Assembly: GCA_050516505.1 (NCBI GenBank)
Contig: CP191518.1
Coordinates: 682,001 to 746,000, forward strand
Source of the DNA: Scandinavium ludwigii_A
Lineage (GTDB): Bacteria; Pseudomonadota; Gammaproteobacteria; Enterobacterales; Enterobacteriaceae
Length of the DNA: 64,000 nt
Reading direction: 5' to 3'
Made by a program: the position numbers and the translations under genes. The stretch's first letter is position 1. Each line of letters opens with the position of its first letter. Shown piece after piece: positions 16,032 through 24,923 of the stretch. A model generated the notes under the pieces. It searched no databases, was not told the DNA's origin, and worked only from the letters and a program-made list of their open reading frames with translations.

Positions 16032-17624
16032 ATGCGTAAGTTGGTTTTCTCCGCCGCGATAATGTCGCTGGCCTTAGGTCTCGCTGGATGCGACGACGCA
16101 AAAAATAATGACACCGTAAACGCGCCCGCCGCCAACCAGAATGCCGAGCCGAAAGAGGGCGGATCGCTGATTATTGGCATTACCTCCGGCGATCCGCTGG
16201 CGGTGAACCCGATTTACGCCAGCGACCGCACCACGCTGACCATCATGCAGGCGCTGTACGCGCCGCTCTACAGCTACAACGACGGAAAAATTGAGTGGGG
16301 TCTGGCGGAAAGCCTGACGCCTTCCGCTGATAATCTGAGTTACACCCTGAAGCTGAAGCCAAATCTGAAGTGGCAGGATGGCCAGCCGCTGACTGCCGAT
16401 GACGTGGTGTTTACCTTCAGCAAGCTGCTGGACGAAAAGCAGCACAGCTTCTTCCGCAGCATGTTCATGTTCGGTGGCAAACCAGTGCAGGTCTCGAAAG
16501 TGGATGACCTGACGGTGAAATTTACCCTGCCGCAAGTCAGCGCCGCGTTTGTGGGCACCCTGGTGCAAATTTACCCGATTCCACAGCACGTTTTCGCTAA
16601 TGAAAGCGACCTGGAAAAGAGCAGCAAAAACGATGCGCCGGTCGGTTCCGGGCCGTTCAAATTTAAGGAATACCGCGCGGGCCAGTATTACGCTCTGACG
16701 CGTTTTGACGATTACTGGAACGGCAAAGCGAAGCTTGATTCCGTCACCTACCGTTTCGCCAAAGACAGCAACTCCGCCAACCTGGCGCTGCAAAATGGCG
16801 AGATCAACATGAAGATGGTCGATCCACAGGACGTATCGCGCCTGAAAAACACCGGAAAATTCGACTTTGTGGTGTATCCGGAAGGGCGTCTGGCGTACAT
16901 GACATTCAACCAGAACGTGCCGGTGATGAAGAGTAAGGCGCTGCGTCAGGCAATTGCCTACGCCATCAACAAAGACGACCTGGTCACCACCGCGTTTACC
17001 TCTCAGGACTACGCCAAACCGGCAACCTCGTTCCTGACGCCGGATACGCTGTACCATTCTGACGACGTCGAACAGTACAAATATGACCTGCAAAAAGCCA
17101 AAGATCTGCTGAAAACCTCCGGTGCGCCGGCTAATCTCAAACTGCGTCTGGCCTACGTGAATACCAACAAAACCCAGGAGAGCATGAGCCTCTATATCCA
17201 GCAGCAGCTGAAGGCGTTAGGCATTAACGTTGAGCTGATGCCGCTGGATGCGAACGCCATGTCGCAGCGCAGCCTCGATATGAAGAGCACGGATTGGGAG
17301 CTGAACCTTGGGGGTTACATCATGGGCGCGGAGCCGGACGGCTATAAATCGCTGTTCATGAGCAACGAAGCCTATAACTACGCGCATTACAAAAATCCGC
17401 AGTTCGATGCGCTGTGGGATAAAGGATCTATTGAGACCGATGCCGCCAAACGCGGTGAAATCTACAAGCAAATCCAGCAGACCGTTGCGAACGACATGAC
17501 CTACTACCCGATTGCGTATACCAACGCCACCGTGGCCGTCGACAAGCGTTTTGCCGGCACCAAAGAGGCTGAACCGAAGCCGGTGTATATGTTCCAGGAT
17601 CTGTCGAAAATCTACCAAAAATAA
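16032..17624 (+). CDS. peptide-type ABC transporter substrate-binding lipoprotein (SBP_bac_5)
   Basis: Periplasmic binding protein of 530 residues that would deliver a peptide-like or related substrate to the permeases encoded downstream. The signal peptide ends in the lipobox LAGC with Cys20; Asp follows at +2, which favours retention at the inner membrane. The family-5 body is visible from KEGGSLIIG through LAESLTPSADNLSYTLKLKP and GSGPFKFKEYRAGQY. It is not close in text to E. coli DppA, OppA or GsiB, so the substrate is not assigned. It is the first gene of a five-gene operon. Confidence 0.88.
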   Translation: MRKLVFSAAIMSLALGLAGCDDAKNNDTVNAPAANQNAEPKEGGSLIIGITSGDPLAVNPIYASDRTTLTIMQALYAPLYSYNDGKIEWGLAESLTPSADNLSYTLKLKPNLKWQDGQPLTADDVVFTFSKLLDEKQHSFFRSMFMFGGKPVQVSKVDDLTVKFTLPQVSAAFVGTLVQIYPIPQHVFANESDLEKSSKNDAPVGSGPFKFKEYRAGQYYALTRFDDYWNGKAKLDSVTYRFAKDSNSANLALQNGEINMKMVDPQDVSRLKNTGKFDFVVYPEGRLAYMTFNQNVPVMKSKALRQAIAYAINKDDLVTTAFTSQDYAKPATSFLTPDTLYHSDDVEQYKYDLQKAKDLLKTSGAPANLKLRLAYVNTNKTQESMSLYIQQQLKALGINVELMPLDANAMSQRSLDMKSTDWELNLGGYIMGAEPDGYKSLFMSNEAYNYAHYKNPQFDALWDKGSIETDAAKRGEIYKQIQQTVANDMTYYPIAYTNATVAVDKRFAGTKEAEPKPVYMFQDLSKIYQK

Positions 17625-17628
17625 TCTG

Positions 17629-17777
17629 TTAGCCCCCGCAAGGGTGACACCGTTTATCTCAGGCAATGCATACGGGGAAACGCCGGGATCTGGTTTCCGG
17701 AGGGAGGCCAGACCCGGCGGTCGCCCCGAATATCACAACCTTAAAAAAACGGTGTCACCCAAGCTGGGGGCTTTTTT
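17629..17777 (+). terminator. nested long hairpin with terminator-like end, between binding-protein and permease genes
   Basis: The outer arms are 17631-17653 and 17749-17772: AGCCCCC, a mismatched 4-5 base bulge and GGGTGACACCGTT pair with the right-hand arm. Inside, 17673-17692 pairs with 17708-17727 (CGGGG...CGCCGGG...TCTGG against its complement). The element ends in CTTTTTTG. It begins 6 bp after the stop codon and ends 15 bp before the permease start, so it can act as a partial terminator that lowers permease expression relative to the binding protein. Confidence 0.7.
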
Positions 17778-17791
17778 GTGAAGGGAATGTC

Positions 17792-18745
17792 GTGAACGCA
17801 ATGCTAACGCGTCGGCTGCTGCAACTGCTGCCGATGCTTTTCTTTATTTCGCTGGTCGCTTTTTTACTGGTGAAACTCGCGCCGGGCGATCCCGTGCAGG
17901 CGTACATCACGCCGCGCATGGCCCCGGAGGATATTGAGCGTATCCGCCACAGCCTCGGGCTGGATAAACCGCTGGTGACGCAGTACTTCCTGTGGCTGAA
18001 AAACCTGTTTCAGGGGGATTTGGGCTACTCGCTGATTTATCACCGCCCGGTGCTGGAGATGATCGTCGAACGCATGCCCGCCACGCTTGGCCTGATGGGC
18101 GCGTCGCTATTGCTGGCGATCGTGCTGGCGGTGCCGCTCGGCCTGCTGGCCGGGGCGTTTAAACATCGCTGGCTCGATCATTTCCTCAATCTGTTTGCTT
18201 ATATCGGCATCTCGGTGCCGATTTTCTGGTTCGGCATTCTGCTGATTACGGTGTTCGCGGTGCAACTCAACTGGCTGCCGAGCATGGGGATGCGCACGAT
18301 CGGCGTGGAAGACAACTGGCTCGACGTCGTGCGCCACGGCGTGCTGCCGTGTATCGCGCTGACCTTCTACAACTTGTCGACCTACGTGCGCTACGTGCGC
18401 TCCAACACCATTAGCCAGCTGTCGGCGGACTACGTGCAAACCCAACTGGCATATGGCGCAACGTATCGCACCATTCTGTTTCGCCACGTGATGAAAAACG
18501 TGCTGCTGCCGGTCATCACCCTGTTTGGCCTGTCGTTTGGCGAAATGGTGGTGGGCGCGTACGTCACTGAAAGCGTGTTCTCGTGGCCGGGTATGGGGCT
18601 GCTGGGCATTCAGGCGATCTCCTCGCTCGATTACCCGCTGATCATGGCGATCATTTTGTTGTCATCGTTAATGCTGATCGTCGGCAACCTGCTGGCGGAT
18701 CTGCTGTATCGCTTCGCCGATCCCCGCATTCGTACCCAGAGGTAA
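17792..18745 (+). CDS. ABC transporter permease, DppB/OppB type
   Basis: Inner-membrane permease of 317 residues that forms the translocation pore with the next gene product. GTG 17792 is chosen because AAGGGA lies five bases upstream and the frame upstream runs through the intercistronic hairpin; ATG 17801 (MLTRRLLQL) is the alternative. The N-terminal family signature LVKLAPGDPVQAYI is visible, followed by six membrane segments and the EAA-loop region QLAYGATYRTILFRHVMKNV. It lies 6 bp ahead of the second permease gene. Confidence 0.9.
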   Translation: MNAMLTRRLLQLLPMLFFISLVAFLLVKLAPGDPVQAYITPRMAPEDIERIRHSLGLDKPLVTQYFLWLKNLFQGDLGYSLIYHRPVLEMIVERMPATLGLMGASLLLAIVLAVPLGLLAGAFKHRWLDHFLNLFAYIGISVPIFWFGILLITVFAVQLNWLPSMGMRTIGVEDNWLDVVRHGVLPCIALTFYNLSTYVRYVRSNTISQLSADYVQTQLAYGATYRTILFRHVMKNVLLPVITLFGLSFGEMVVGAYVTESVFSWPGMGLLGIQAISSLDYPLIMAIILLSSLMLIVGNLLADLLYRFADPRIRTQR

Positions 18746-18751
18746 CCGCCG

Positions 18752-19597
18752 ATGAGCAGACGCTGGCAAAACGTACGTCACCAGCTGCGCCGCAATCGTC
18801 CGGCGCAGTTCTCCATTTTGGTGCTCTTTATTTTCATTCTCGCGGCGCTGGCTGCGGGGTTCAGCCCTTACGAACCGGATCAGATGTCGCTCGGCGCACG
18901 CCTGCTGCCACCCAATGCCGCGCACTGGTTCGGCACCGACGAATACGGTCGCGATTACCTCACCCGCGCCCTGTACGGCGGCCAGATTTCGTTGATGGTC
19001 GGCTTTATGGTGATGCTGTTTTCCACCCTGATTGGCACCGTCGTCGGCACCGTGAGCGGCTATTTTGGCGGCTGGATAGACAACATGATGATGCGCGCCG
19101 TCGATATCCTGCTGGCTATTCCAGCGTTCTTTCTGCTGCTGGTGCTCAACGCCTATCTGAAGCCAGGCGTGGACAATATCATCATGATTATCAGCCTGTT
19201 GACGTGGATGAACATGTCGCGCCTGATCCGCGCCGAAACGCTGTCGGTAAAAGAGCGTGAATACGTGCTTTATGCTCGCGCATCCGGTGAGCATCCGCTG
19301 CGCATTATTACGCGACACATCATTCCTGGCGTGCTGCCGACCATTATCGTTGCCGCGACACTCAACATTGCTTCGGCGATTTTGATGGAATCGACCCTGA
19401 GCTTTTTGGGGCTCGGCGTGCAGCAGCCCGCAGCGTCATGGGGCAGCATGCTCAACAACGCGCAATCGTACATTGGGGAAGCCACCTGGCTGGCGATGTT
19501 CCCCGGGGTGCTTATCCTGCTGACGGTGTTCAGTTTTAACGTGCTGGGCGACGTGTTCCGTACCGCCTTCGAGCCGGGAGCCAATCGCGATGCATAA
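18752..19597 (+). CDS. ABC transporter permease, DppC/OppC type
   Basis: Second permease of the importer, 281 residues. The N-terminal OppC-type helix (SILVLFIFILAALAAGF) is followed by the family motif HWFGTDEYGRDYLTRALYGG and about five more helices. The EAA loop reads YARASGEHPLRIITRHIIPG, the contact for the ATPases. Its last 8 bp overlap the start of the next gene, so translation is coupled. Confidence 0.92.
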   Translation: MSRRWQNVRHQLRRNRPAQFSILVLFIFILAALAAGFSPYEPDQMSLGARLLPPNAAHWFGTDEYGRDYLTRALYGGQISLMVGFMVMLFSTLIGTVVGTVSGYFGGWIDNMMMRAVDILLAIPAFFLLLVLNAYLKPGVDNIIMIISLLTWMNMSRLIRAETLSVKEREYVLYARASGEHPLRIITRHIIPGVLPTIIVAATLNIASAILMESTLSFLGLGVQQPAASWGSMLNNAQSYIGEATWLAMFPGVLILLTVFSFNVLGDVFRTAFEPGANRDA

Positions 19598-20567
19598 CCT
19601 ACTGGAACTCGATAACCTGAGAACGTCGTTTTTTACCCGTGACGGCGAAGTGCATTCGGTGCGCGGCGTGAGTTTTGCGCTGAAGCCGGGTGAAATGGTT
19701 GGCATCGTCGGAGAATCCGGCTGCGGCAAAAGTGTGACCTGTAAATCGGTGATTCAACTGCTCGGCAACAACGGCAAAATTACCGGCGGCAGCATTCGTT
19801 TTCGCGGCGAAGATCTGGCGCGTAAAACGCCGGAGCAGATGCGCAGAATTCGCGGGAACGATATCGCGATGATCTTTCAGGATCCGATGACCGCCCTGAA
19901 CCCGGTGCTGACCATTGGCCGCCAGATGACGGAGATCCTGATCCGCAATAAAAGTCTGTCGAAGCGCGAGGCGAAAGCCAACGCGATCGACATGCTGACC
20001 CGCGTCGGGATCGCCGATGCCGATCGTCGTTTCTCCCAATATCCACATGAATTCAGCGGCGGGATGCGTCAGCGCGTGATGATCGCCATCGCGCTCTCCT
20101 GCAACCCGGAGCTGTTGATTGCCGACGAACCGACCACCGCGCTGGACGTCACCATTCAGGCGCAGATCCTGCGGCTATTGAAATCACTCCAGCAGGAAAC
20201 CGGCACCGCCATTTTGCTGGTCACGCACGATCTGGGCGTGGTGGCGCAGGTGTGCAGCCGCGTCGTGGTGATGTACGGCGGGCAAGTGATGGAGGAGGGC
20301 AGCGTCGAAGATATTTTCTGGCGGCCGTTGCATCCGTACACCCGCGGCCTGCTGGCATCGCTGCCGCGCGCCGATGACCCGGAACACCGTTTGTCGCCGA
20401 TTGAAGGCTCACCGCCGGGGTTACTTCACCCGCCAGCCGGCTGCCCGTTTGCCGATCGCTGCCCGCAGAGAATGGCGCAATGCGCCACGCCGCCGCCGTT
20501 TTATTCGAACGCTGAGGGCCACCGCACCGCGTGCTGGCTGTGGCAGGATAAGGAGATTCAGGCATGA
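19590..20567 (+). CDS. ABC transporter ATP-binding protein, DppD/OppD type
   Basis: Cytosolic ATPase subunit, 325 residues. Visible motifs are Walker A GESGCGKS (about residue 40), Q-loop IFQDPMTALNPV, signature FSGGMRQR, Walker B LLIADEPTTALD and switch His in VTHDLG. The C-terminal oligopeptide-transporter extension (HPYTRGLLASLP and a Cys-bearing GCPFADRCPQRMAQC) is complete. It overlaps the preceding gene by 8 bp and the next by 4 bp. Confidence 0.93.
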   Translation: MHNLLELDNLRTSFFTRDGEVHSVRGVSFALKPGEMVGIVGESGCGKSVTCKSVIQLLGNNGKITGGSIRFRGEDLARKTPEQMRRIRGNDIAMIFQDPMTALNPVLTIGRQMTEILIRNKSLSKREAKANAIDMLTRVGIADADRRFSQYPHEFSGGMRQRVMIAIALSCNPELLIADEPTTALDVTIQAQILRLLKSLQQETGTAILLVTHDLGVVAQVCSRVVVMYGGQVMEEGSVEDIFWRPLHPYTRGLLASLPRADDPEHRLSPIEGSPPGLLHPPAGCPFADRCPQRMAQCATPPPFYSNAEGHRTACWLWQDKEIQA

Positions 20568-21535
20568 GCCATGAACCGTTAATTCGCGTTCGCGACCTGC
20601 GTAAACACTACGCGCTGAACGGCGGCTGGCTACGCAAAGGCCGTCAGGTGAAAGCCGTCGACGGCGTCAGTTTCGACATTATGCCGGGCGAGACTTTCGG
20701 CCTGGTGGGGGAATCCGGCTGCGGTAAATCAACCCTCGGACGTGCCATGCTGCGACTGTTTGATATCACATCCGGCGAGATTTCTTTTGCCGGGCAGGAG
20801 ATTGCCCACGCCTCAGAGAAAACCCTCAAACCGCTACGCCGCCGGATGCAGGCTATTTTTCAGGACCCGTATTCCTCGTTGAACCCCGGTATGACCGTGC
20901 AGCAGCTGGTCTCCGAACCAATGCAAATTCATGGCTACGACAAACAGGCGCAGCGCGAACGCGCCGAAGAGCTGTTGTACAAAGTGGGACTCAAGCAGGA
21001 GCATTTGCAACGTTTCCCGCACGAGTTCAGCGGCGGTCAACGTCAAAGGATCAGCATCGCGCGTGCGCTGTCGGTGCGTCCGGAGTTTGTGCTGTGCGAT
21101 GAGCCGCTGTCGGCGCTGGATGTCTCGGTGCAGGCGCAGGTGGTGAATATCCTGCAAGATTTGCAGCAGGAATTAGGGCTGACCTACCTGTTTATCGCCC
21201 ATGATTTGTCGATGGTGCGCCACATCTCCAGCCGAATTGGCGTGATGTACCTCGGCAAGCTGGTGGAAGTGGCGGATGCGGAGGAACTGTATCGGCAGCC
21301 GGCGCACCCGTATACCCGCGCGCTGCTGGCCTCGGTGCCGCAGCCCGATCCGCGTGTGCGGAATCTGGAACACGGGGGGCTGAAGGGCGAGATCCCCAGC
21401 CCCACCGCAGAGATAAACGGCTGCCGTTTTTGCAGCCGTTGTCCGCATGTGATGCCGGTGTGTCAGCAGCAGGAACCGCCGATGCAGGAGATCGCCCCGC
21501 GCCATTTCGCCGCCTGTTGGCTGTTTAAGGTGTAG
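20564..21535 (+). CDS. ABC transporter ATP-binding protein, DppF/OppF type
   Basis: Second ATPase of the importer, 323 residues. Walker A GESGCGKS, Q-loop IFQDPYSSLNPG, signature FSGGQRQR and Walker B VLCDEPLSALD are all intact, with the switch His in IAHDLS. A C-terminal peptide-transporter extension (HPYTRALLASVP, CRFCSRCPHVMPVC) follows. The start overlaps the previous stop in ATGA. Its 3' end overlaps the convergent LysR gene by 11 bp. No terminator is obvious. Confidence 0.93.
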   Translation: MSHEPLIRVRDLRKHYALNGGWLRKGRQVKAVDGVSFDIMPGETFGLVGESGCGKSTLGRAMLRLFDITSGEISFAGQEIAHASEKTLKPLRRRMQAIFQDPYSSLNPGMTVQQLVSEPMQIHGYDKQAQRERAEELLYKVGLKQEHLQRFPHEFSGGQRQRISIARALSVRPEFVLCDEPLSALDVSVQAQVVNILQDLQQELGLTYLFIAHDLSMVRHISSRIGVMYLGKLVEVADAEELYRQPAHPYTRALLASVPQPDPRVRNLEHGGLKGEIPSPTAEINGCRFCSRCPHVMPVCQQQEPPMQEIAPRHFAACWLFKV

Positions 21536-22433
21536 GCGCTCTGTCGCGTATCTCGCGTACCAAATCGATAAACGCTTTCAACCCCGGCGGGACGTGACGT
21601 CTGCCGGGGTAGTAAAGACGTAACCCGCCAAACGGCTGACACCACTCGGTCATCACGCTGACCAGCCGCCCGGCGGCAATATCGTCCTGCACGAATAAAT
21701 CCGAAATAAACGCCAGTCCGATCCCGCTCAGCGCGGCGCGGCGGATAGCACGCATTTCATTGAGCACGATGCGCGGCGGCACGTTGACGGAGAATTTCTG
21801 CTGATGGCGCTCCAGTTCCCAGTGGTAAATCCCGCCGTGCGACATGCGCATGCCGACGCTCTGGTGCTGGCGAAGATCGTCCGGCGACAGCGGCGTGCCG
21901 TGTTCGGCCAGATACGCTGGCGTGGCGACCACTAACATGCGAATGTCCGGCGTGAGCGACACGGCGATCATATCCTGCGGGACGGATTCTTCGAGTCGAA
22001 TCCCTGCATCGTAGCCTTCCGCCACGATATCCACCATCCGCGATTCGCTGGTGATTTCCAGGCGCATTTGCGGATAACGTTGTAGGTATTCCTCAATCAA
22101 CGGCTCGTACAGCATCGACACACTCTCCTGCGGGGCGTTGATACGCAACGTGCCGGTTGGCGTGTCCGGCACGGCGGTGATCTCTTCCGATGCGCGCTGA
22201 ATTTCCGCCAGCGCGGGCGCGATGCGCTCGACATAGCGCTCGCCCGCAGGCGTCAGCGCCACGCTGCGCGTCGAGCGGTTAAACAGACGCACTTTCAGGC
22301 GACTTTCCAGCCCGGCGACGGCGTTACTGACGGCGGTCGCCGACATGCCCAGTTCCCGCGCGGCGGCACGAAAACTCTGACGGTGCGCGACGGCGAGCAC
22401 CACTTCCAGCTCAGTGAATCCACTGCGATGCAT
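21525..22433 (-). CDS. LysR-family transcriptional regulator
   Basis: DNA-binding regulator of 302 residues. The winged helix-turn-helix is at about residues 5-63 (FRAAARELGMSATAVSNAVA, then RLFNRSTRSVALTPAGERY). A periplasmic-binding-fold effector domain follows (GTLRINAPQES, IRRAALSGIGLAFISDLF). It is divergent from the aldehyde dehydrogenase gene with about 110 bp between. By LysR habit that gene is its likely target, but this is inference and the effector is unknown. Confidence 0.9.
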   Translation of the reverse strand: MHRSGFTELEVVLAVAHRQSFRAAARELGMSATAVSNAVAGLESRLKVRLFNRSTRSVALTPAGERYVERIAPALAEIQRASEEITAVPDTPTGTLRINAPQESVSMLYEPLIEEYLQRYPQMRLEITSESRMVDIVAEGYDAGIRLEESVPQDMIAVSLTPDIRMLVVATPAYLAEHGTPLSPDDLRQHQSVGMRMSHGGIYHWELERHQQKFSVNVPPRIVLNEMRAIRRAALSGIGLAFISDLFVQDDIAAGRLVSVMTEWCQPFGGLRLYYPGRRHVPPGLKAFIDLVREIRDRAPTP

Positions 22434-22545
22434 AGATTATCCCGATTTTCAGTACAGTCCGTACAGGATAGACCCTCTTATCGGAGCGGTCATCCGTTTC
22501 TATACTCCTTCCACACACTGAAAAACAGAACACGTGGAGAACACC

Positions 22546-23961
22546 ATGCAGCATATCGACAACATCTATATCAACGGCGAATTTGTAACCCCGCACGGCG
22601 AAGAGCGCTTTGAGCTGTTCAACCCGGCTACCGAAGAAGTGATTGGCACCGTGCTTCTGGCGGACGAAGTCGACGCCGAACGTGCGATTACCGCGGCGAA
22701 AGCTGCCTTTGCCGGCTGGTCACGCACCACCAAAGACGAGCGTATTGCGGTCCTGAAACGCATGCACAAAGCCGTCGCCGCCCGTGAAGATGCGCTGCTC
22801 GAGGCCATTGTGACTGAATATGGTGCACCGCAGTCACGGGGCCGCTGGATGGCGCAATATCCGGCAGACGTTATCGCTCAGGCGATTGAAACCCTGGAAG
22901 AATTTGCATTCGTAGAACAGGCGGGCAGCGCGCAGGTGATCATGACGCCGGTCGGCGTGGCGGGGCTGATTACGCCGTGGAACAGCGATGCCGGGTTTAT
23001 CTGCAACAAGCTGGCGACGGCGATGGCCGCGGGCTGCACGGCGGTGATCAAACCGAGTGAAATGAGCGCCATGCAGACGCAGATTGTGACCGAAGCGCTG
23101 CACGAGGCGAACATCCCGGCGGGCGTGTTTAACATCATCACCGGGCGCGGGGAAGTGGTGGGCGACGTCATTAACCGTCATCCGGATATCGCCAAAATCT
23201 CCTTCACTGGCTCAACGGCGGTGGGTAAACACATCGTCGAAAGCAGCGCGGCATCGCTGAAGCGCGTCACGCTGGAGCTGGGTGGGAAATCCCCGACGGT
23301 GATCCTTGATGATGCCGATATCGAAAAAGCCGTTCCGTTGGCGCTGGCGGCTGGCTTTATGAACAGTGGGCAGGCGTGCATTGCCGGGACGCGTATTCTG
23401 GTGCCGCGCAGCCGCCAGGCGGAGTTTGAGCAGGCGTTTGCCCATGCGGTGGGCCAGGTGCAGTCCGGGGATCCGCGTGATGATAATACCGAAATCGGCC
23501 CGATGGTCAGCCGCAAACAGTGGCAGCGCGTGCAGGACTACATTCGTCTGGGCGTGGAAGAGGGCGCGAAATTGCTGGTGGGCGGCGAAGGGCGTCCGGT
23601 GTGCATGGAGCAAGGCTGGGGAGTGAAGCCGACGGTGTTTGTCGGGCATAACCAGATGCGCATCGCCCGTGAGGAAATCTTTGGCCCGGTGCTGGTGATG
23701 ATCCCTTACGAAGACGACGCCGACGCGATAGCGATTGCCAACGACACGAATTATGGTCTGAATGCGATGGTGCTGGGCGGTAATACCGAACGCGCCGTGC
23801 GTATCGCGCAGCAGATTGAGTCCGGCCGCGTGATGGTCAACACCCTCGCCCATGAACCTAAAGCCCCGTTTGGCGGCGTGAAACAGTCCGGCCTGGGCCG
23901 TGAAATGGGCAAATGGGGAATGCAGGCGTATCTGGAAGCGAAAACGCTGGTGGTGGGTTAA
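22546..23961 (+). CDS. NAD(P)-dependent aldehyde dehydrogenase
   Basis: Oxidises an aldehyde to the acid in the cytosol; the specific substrate is not assigned. ATG 22546 is used, with GGAG six bases upstream; the in-frame GTG at 22534 overlaps that ribosome site. The protein has 471 residues. Catalytic Cys278 (SGQACIAGTR), general-base Glu244 (LELGGKSP) and oxyanion Asn146 (TPWN) are present. The cofactor motif FTGSTAVGK and C-terminal PFGGVKQSGLGREMG are also there. It is probably controlled by the divergent LysR protein. Confidence 0.92.
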   Translation: MQHIDNIYINGEFVTPHGEERFELFNPATEEVIGTVLLADEVDAERAITAAKAAFAGWSRTTKDERIAVLKRMHKAVAAREDALLEAIVTEYGAPQSRGRWMAQYPADVIAQAIETLEEFAFVEQAGSAQVIMTPVGVAGLITPWNSDAGFICNKLATAMAAGCTAVIKPSEMSAMQTQIVTEALHEANIPAGVFNIITGRGEVVGDVINRHPDIAKISFTGSTAVGKHIVESSAASLKRVTLELGGKSPTVILDDADIEKAVPLALAAGFMNSGQACIAGTRILVPRSRQAEFEQAFAHAVGQVQSGDPRDDNTEIGPMVSRKQWQRVQDYIRLGVEEGAKLLVGGEGRPVCMEQGWGVKPTVFVGHNQMRIAREEIFGPVLVMIPYEDDADAIAIANDTNYGLNAMVLGGNTERAVRIAQQIESGRVMVNTLAHEPKAPFGGVKQSGLGREMGKWGMQAYLEAKTLVVG

Positions 23962-23984
23962 GCGTAAAACGTGTGATCGATTTT

Positions 23985-24020
23985 TTGTAGGCCCGGCAAG
24001 GCGACGTCGCCGCCGGGCAC
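23985..24020. repeat. REP-like palindrome
   Basis: GTAGGCCCGGCAAGGCGAC followed by GTCGCCGCCGGGCA forms a GC-rich imperfect palindrome of REP type in the 69-bp gap between convergent genes. It may double as a transcript-end hairpin. Confidence 0.65.
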
Positions 24021-24030
24021 ATCGCACTGA

Positions 24031-24579
24031 CTAACTCATTATCCGCGCGGCCCACACGGAAATGTCATCCCCGCTGCCCAAATCCGGCTGTACCAGACCA
24101 TTCACCATAAAGGTTGGCGATACGTGGATGCCGTTCTGACGGGCATATTTGCAATGCCATTTGATGACGGTTTGCAATTCCGGCACCGCAAACGGCTCGC
24201 TCACATTCACACCGCTGTAACGCTCAAGACGATCAACAATATCCTGCGGCGTGGCTTGCATATTTGGGCCGCTGCAATGGTCGGTGAATTCAAATTCTTC
24301 ACGATGGTCAGCCACCGCCTGCAACACTTTTTTCGCCGCGGCTCTGCCGTCCGGTAAGGTCGACGCCGCCAGAATGTAGCGAACGATCACCCCAGAAAAC
24401 ATATGCCACGGCTGCGATTGCAGACGGATTTTCACCGTCACGTTATCTTCCCCAACTGCGGCCAGCAGCGCGTCGAGTTTGTTGAACGCCTTCACCGAAA
24501 AGGGGCAAGTGGGTTCCAGAAAAACCTCGAAAGTCCGTGGACCGTGACCCCATTCCAGCGCCTGTGCCTGTAAGCTCAT
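24031..24579 (-). CDS. thioredoxin-fold (DsbA-like) protein with a single active-site cysteine
   Basis: A 182-residue protein of the thioredoxin_4/DsbA-like family. The N-terminal strand and active-site region read FEVFLEPTCPFSVKAF, where the usual CxxC is reduced to C-P-F-S. The cis-Pro motif VSPTFMVNG near the C-terminus is present. No signal peptide is seen, so a cytosolic place is likely. Such single-cysteine members may act on glutathione mixed disulfides or have lost redox function. There is no operon partner. Confidence 0.8.
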   Translation of the reverse strand: MSLQAQALEWGHGPRTFEVFLEPTCPFSVKAFNKLDALLAAVGEDNVTVKIRLQSQPWHMFSGVIVRYILAASTLPDGRAAAKKVLQAVADHREEFEFTDHCSGPNMQATPQDIVDRLERYSGVNVSEPFAVPELQTVIKWHCKYARQNGIHVSPTFMVNGLVQPDLGSGDDISVWAARIMS

Positions 24580-24760
24580 GTTGACTCCTGATGTTGTGTT
24601 GTCGTTTCGATTATCTTATCTGTCAGGATTATGATTAAGCCACTTCTGCCAGCGTGTTGGCAATGTGTAGACGACAACAACAGGATTGTGTGTACCGACA
24701 TTAACGTGGGCTATGAGATTTTCTCGCAGGGGGGGAATATTCGAATGGAGGCATATGCCA

Positions 24761-24818
24761 GAAAGCAAAAAACCAGCCCTTAGGCTGGTTTCTTTAAATA
24801 GTGGTGCCCGGACTCGGA
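24761..24818 (-). repeat. copy 1 of a 58-bp direct repeat: 3' end of tRNA-Phe plus terminator
   Basis: This block matches 24924-24981 with a single mismatch. It holds the last 14 bases of the tRNA with the CCA triplet (17 bases in all) and the downstream terminator hairpin ACCAGCC/GGCTGGT with its T-run (minus strand). The rest of the tRNA is missing, so it is a remnant, not a second gene. Confidence 0.85.
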
Positions 24819-24923
24819 CTAATGCCGAAGGCGTTGAACAGCGCGCTTGTCGCGCTGGCCCCGAAGGGGTGAGCCGCTTGCGGCGAATAATCGAACGGAG
24901 TTCGATGGAGAGTCCGTACCCCT
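24819..24923 (-). other. spacer of the tRNA 3' repeat, a string of five small hairpins
   Basis: This 105-bp segment between the two repeats contains, in order, the short stem-loops GCC-gaa-GGC, AGCGCG-cttgt-CGCGCT, CCC-cgaa-GGG (CCC-UUCG-GGG on the transcribed strand), GCCGC-tt-GCGGC and ATCGAA-cggag-TTCGAT. There is no reading frame. Read-through of the tRNA-Phe terminator would place it in a structured RNA. Confidence 0.6.

Noticed and set aside
16074..17093. 339-codon frame antisense to the ABC binding-protein gene
   Set aside because: The sense frame has a lipoprotein signal and clear family motifs; the antisense frame is a shadow.
17666..17791. Longer permease start at 17666
   Set aside because: The extension would run through the nested hairpin, is polar and lacks membrane character; GTG 17792 has a good ribosome site.
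24765..24840. Second tRNA-Phe gene
   Set aside because: Only the last 17 bases of the tRNA (including CCA) are present; there is no anticodon arm, D arm or 5' acceptor strand.
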